A stretch of 9,031 bases of DNA from Balneolaceae bacterium SMO_bin1 (GTDB lineage: Bacteria; Bacteroidota; Rhodothermia; Balneolales; Balneolaceae), in NCBI GenBank assembly GCA_003123965.1, contig NNSL01000373.1:1-9031 (forward strand), in the 5' to 3' direction. Under the pieces are notes generated by a model. It was not told the origin of the DNA and did no database searches. It saw only the letters and a list, made by a program, of their open reading frames with translations. This document shows positions 6,642-9,031 of this stretch, in pieces; the stretch's first letter is position 1, and every line of letters starts with the position of its first letter. Made by a program: the position numbers and the translations under genes.

Positions 6642-8027
6642 TTAATTCTCTCCCTTCCTTTCAAACAAAAACTGTCCGCCGCCCTGTTTTAGCGTAAACT
6701 GCTGATACTTTCCATTATTTAATGAATCAAACTTCATTACCACACCGGCTTGGTCAAACCGCATGGTTGTTTCATTGGTTGCCGTGAGAGGAAAAGCCCC
6801 TTGTCCGGTGGCTTGAGCTTTTAGCATGCCATTTTCCACGAAAACTTCAATTTCCGGTGGAATTTGCTGCGAGGTATAGGTGCCGGTATACTGCTTCATT
6901 TGCTCTTCGCTCAGTGAAATTGATGGTTTTTCCTCAAACGAAGGAATCTCAAACTCGTGGCCGAAGTAGATGCTCAATAATCCAACCAGAATATCGTTCA
7001 TCGCATAGTTGAGCCCGTTACTGGTAAACGCAAAAGCTACTTCTTCGTCGGGAAAGTAAGAGAGGTTAGATTGAAAGCCATCAATACCCCCATTATGGCC
7101 ATATGCAAAGGAGTCATGAAATGGAATTTTCATCAGCCCGAGACCAAGCCGATCTTCAATGGTAGTCATTTTATCCAGGGATTCCTGCGAAACCAGTTTT
7201 CCTTCGAAAAGTGCGCGGATAAAATCGGTCATATCATCGGGGGTGGAAACAATGGCGCCAGCTCCGCCTGGTATGCTCAAGTCGGTTTCGGGCAGCTTAT
7301 TCCATTGTGATTGTGCGAATTGAAATGAGGCCGCCTCATTTTGACCGGTATCGATGCCGTTGCCATAGTATGTATGCTGCAGGTCGAGCGGTTCGGCAAT
7401 ACGTTTTTGCAGCTGGGCGGCGTACGATTCACCGGTAATATCCTCAATAATGTAAGTCAATAAAACATAATTGGTATTGCTGTAGCTGGTTTGGCTGCCC
7501 GGGTCGAATTGTGAGGTATCGTTGCGAAAAATTTCCAGCAGCTGCTCTTTGGATCGCTCTTCAGTCATCCATTTCGGGTAGTCGGGGGCATTGGTGAAAT
7601 TAAATAATCCCGACTGATGCCGCAGAAGGTGTTCAACAGTGATATCCTCTGCTTGCGGCAGTTCCGGATAGTAGTCGGCCAATTTGGTTGAAAGCGATAG
7701 TTCGCCCTCTTCAATAAGCTGCATAATCATCACCGCCGTAAACGTTTTGGAAACCGACCCGATACGATACTTGGTTTCCCCATTGGCCAGGGTTGAATTC
7801 TCCTGCGCGTCGATGAATCCAAACGACCGGTTGTACACTTCATTTCCGGCCGAATCGAAAGCAACAGAGCCCATAAACTTATTTTTTTCCTGCAGGGCAT
7901 TCAGATAGGTTGTCATTTTCTGCTGATCGAAGGAAGCGCTGGTTTGCGCAGGAGAGTTTGTCTGAAAGGCAATTAGAAGCAGTAAGCTTAAAAATACATT
8001 TCTAAATTCAAGTATCGATTTCATCAT
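6642..8027 (-). CDS. Exported serine beta-lactamase / DD-peptidase family protein (class C-like fold)
   Basis: A 461-residue protein. The N-terminus is a signal peptide: MMKS, a Leu-rich core at about 11-21, and probable cleavage near SPAQT (25-29), so it is exported to the periplasm. Catalytic motifs are SVSK (91-94; Ser91 nucleophile, Lys94), YSN (182-184) and HNGG (311-314) in place of class C KTG. The His-x-Gly variant is common in the peptidases, esterases and D-aminopeptidases of this family, so true beta-lactam resistance should not be assumed. After the catalytic domain (about 35-355), residues 370-461 form a separate beta-rich C-terminal domain beginning near QYTGTYTS, as in many family members. 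Two adjacent ATGs (8027, 8024) could start translation; no Shine-Dalgarno is seen. It converges on the transporter operon and is divergent from the riboswitch gene. Confidence 0.88.
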   Translation of the reverse strand: MMKSILEFRNVFLSLLLLIAFQTNSPAQTSASFDQQKMTTYLNALQEKNKFMGSVAFDSAGNEVYNRSFGFIDAQENSTLANGETKYRIGSVSKTFTAVMIMQLIEEGELSLSTKLADYYPELPQAEDITVEHLLRHQSGLFNFTNAPDYPKWMTEERSKEQLLEIFRNDTSQFDPGSQTSYSNTNYVLLTYIIEDITGESYAAQLQKRIAEPLDLQHTYYGNGIDTGQNEAASFQFAQSQWNKLPETDLSIPGGAGAIVSTPDDMTDFIRALFEGKLVSQESLDKMTTIEDRLGLGLMKIPFHDSFAYGHNGGIDGFQSNLSYFPDEEVAFAFTSNGLNYAMNDILVGLLSIYFGHEFEIPSFEEKPSISLSEEQMKQYTGTYTSQQIPPEIEVFVENGMLKAQATGQGAFPLTATNETTMRFDQAGVVMKFDSLNNGKYQQFTLKQGGGQFLFERKGEN

Positions 8028-8197
8028 GCTGGCGGTTTGATTGAACGTTAATTTCTTGATACAAAGGATGTACGAATGAATAATTGAAGTGTTACAAATA
8101 TCGCATCCTTATTCAAGCATCCTTATTCACAATTTAAATGATTGCAGCCTCGATTTTTATTTAATCATCCCTGAATAAATCCTTATTTTTAAGGCTC
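8028..8197. other. Divergent intergenic region between the beta-lactamase-family gene and the TPP leader
   Basis: AT-rich, with no coding frame of note. It must hold the promoters of both divergent units, but I cannot place either with confidence. On the minus strand it contains ATATTTGTAAC (8091-8101) followed 22 bases after the TTTG by TACATCCTTTG, which loosely resembles the TTTG...TAnnTTTG promoter of Bacteroidota. The word ATCCTTATT occurs three times (8105, 8119, 8179). Confidence 0.3.
8103..8130. repeat. Short tandem direct repeat, 2 x 14 bp
   Basis: GCATCCTTATTCAA (8103-8116) is followed directly by GCATCCTTATTCAC (8117-8130), differing only at the last base. A partial third copy, ATCCTTATT, is at 8179-8187. 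It lies upstream of the TPP riboswitch. It could be replication slippage or paired protein-binding sites; nothing decides between them. Confidence 0.5.
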
Positions 8198-8275
8198 GAA
8201 TTGGGGTGTCCCTGGCATGGGGACTGAGATCATACCCGTATCACCTGATCCGGATCATACCGGCGTAGGGAATTC
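8198..8275 (+). promoter_or_regulatory. TPP (thiamine pyrophosphate) riboswitch
   Basis: All parts of the THI element are present in order. P1 is GAATT (8198-8202) with AATTC (8271-8275). The GGGGTG opening pairs as P2 with ACCC near 8234-8237. P3 is GTCCC (8208-8212) with GGGAC (8220-8224). The conserved CTGAGA (8224-8229) binds the pyrimidine of TPP. ACCTGATCCGG and CGGCGTAGGGA form the pyrophosphate-binding arm, with P5 CCGG (8250-8253, 8260-8263). It closely follows the consensus and should bind TPP, lowering expression of the downstream gene. No T-tract terminator lies between it and the start codon at 8350, so control is more likely at translation. Confidence 0.95.
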
Positions 8276-8329
8276 CAGCCCGCCTCCCTCGGCATCTATG
8301 GCTGATTACCCGCCTGCATGATCCGCCGA

Positions 8330-8350
8330 TCGCCAAATAATATTTAGCGA
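8330..8350 (+). promoter_or_regulatory. Hairpin touching the methyltransferase start codon
   Basis: TCGC (8330-8333) pairs with GCGA (8347-8350). After one C-A mismatch, AAAT (8335-8338) pairs with ATTT (8342-8345) around a 3-base loop. The 3' arm ends on the A of the ATG at 8350. It may be the expression platform of the TPP riboswitch, hiding the initiation region when TPP is bound. The pairing partner that would open it is not obvious. Confidence 0.35.
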
Positions 8351-9031
8351 TGAGCAATATCGAAAAGAAAAAGTTTGAAGTAGCCACCAAAAAAGCTGGA
8401 GCAGTGGCAGGACCGCGAGGAGTGGTTCTTTAACCGCGAAAATACTGAGGTGTATGAAGATTATTATGAAGGACGATACAAACGGGCCGAGGTCTGGCAG
8501 AAAAAGGTATTAGCCAAGCTGCTCAAAAAGGATAAGCGCGTGAAGACACTGCTGGAATACGGTTGCGGCACCACCCGTTTTACGCGTTGGTGGAATGAGA
8601 TTGGAATTGAAGCCACCGGCGCCGATATTTCGCCGTTTATGCTGGGGGAAGGGGTAAAGCATTTTGACGGGGACCTCGTCTGGGCCGATTCTCATCACAT
8701 GCCCTTTAAAGACAATACCTTCGATGCGCTTGCTTTCATTGCCACCTTTGCCTACTACGATGATCCAATAAAAGTAATTCGCGAAGCCGTTCGCGTAGGT
8801 AAATACGGTATGATTTTCGGCATTATGAACCGAAATTCCACAAAGGTGATTCGCCGGCGCGTGCAGCAGGCGTTTGGGGCCAATCCATACTACGAAACGG
8901 CCAACTTTTATACGCCCAACAGCCTGATAGACACGATTGAAGAGGCGCTGGAAGGCCGCCTGTACGAAATTGAGTGGACGGCCACAGGCTTGCCCAAGTG
9001 GTTCCCCGTTCAGCGCTGGGGCCTGCCCATT
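8350..9031 (+). CDS. Class I SAM-dependent methyltransferase under TPP riboswitch control (N-terminal frameshift; runs off the right edge)
   Basis: From the ATG at 8350 the frame reads MSNIEKKKFEVATKK, then goes out of frame and stops at 8431-8433. A run of six A at 8389-8394 is one base too long. Removing one A continues as LEQWQDREEWFFNRE and leaves the frame open to the window edge (227 residues so far). The Rossmann methyltransferase signature is LLEYGCGTTRFT (67-78), with the acidic residue after strand 2 at D92 (GADISPFML) and a MPFKDNTFDALAF segment (117-129) typical of UbiE/Methyltransf_11 enzymes. The N-terminal ~60 residues are charged and aromatic. There is no signal peptide. The substrate is unknown. 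Being first behind a TPP riboswitch suggests a thiamine-related operon whose other genes lie beyond the edge. Without the correction, translation would have to start internally, which is less convincing. Confidence 0.75.

Noticed and set aside
6642..8027. Calling this gene an AmpC antibiotic-resistance beta-lactamase
   Set aside because: It has HNG instead of KTG and an added C-terminal domain, which fits the wider serine peptidase/esterase family better than a resistance enzyme.
8298..8321. Seven-codon upstream ORF between the TPP riboswitch and the methyltransferase
   Set aside because: It has no ribosome site and is short enough to occur by chance; nothing ties it to regulation.

Overview
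The window looks like part of a chromosome from a Bacteroidota/Balneolota-type bacterium, probably marine or salt-exposed. That placement is tentative. It rests on protein style, on scarce Shine-Dalgarno sites, and on the combination of ergothioneine genes, a compatible-solute-type transporter and a TPP riboswitch. No rRNA, tRNA, CRISPR array or transposase was seen.

Layout. (1) 1-378, minus strand: the N-terminal part of a patatin-like phospholipase running off the left edge, with a perfect 19-bp palindrome upstream. (2) 612-833: a small charged protein of unknown function. (3) 930-3680: an ergothioneine operon made of egtB (broken by one extra T), egtD (hercynine synthase) and a DUF427 gene, with 9-11 bp gaps. 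(4) 3681-3948: a diverged REP-like hairpin and a 45-residue single-pass membrane protein. (5) 3949-6518: an ABC importer for quaternary amines. It consists of an ATPase and a permease fused to its own substrate-binding domain. The fused gene carries one extra C, and its binding domain is circularly permuted relative to OpuCC. (6) 6510-6630: a 16-bp inverted repeat enclosing a rho-independent terminator between convergent genes. (7) 6642-8027, minus strand: an exported serine beta-lactamase/DD-peptidase-family protein. (8) 8198-9031: a TPP riboswitch leading into a class I SAM-dependent methyltransferase (broken by one extra A), which runs off the right edge.

How it fits together. EgtD trimethylates histidine to hercynine and EgtB adds the sulfur. 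The next transporter has the permease-plus-receptor fusion seen in the ergothioneine importer EgtUV, and it keeps all four aromatic-cage tyrosines of betaine receptors. A linked system for making and recapturing ergothioneine or hercynine is therefore a reasonable hypothesis. Ordinary betaine or choline uptake remains the simpler reading.

Quality caveat. Three genes (egtB, the permease fusion and the methyltransferase) are each interrupted by a single extra base in a homopolymer. Three events of the same kind in 9 kb suggest uncorrected sequencing error rather than real decay, so all three are annotated here as probably intact genes.
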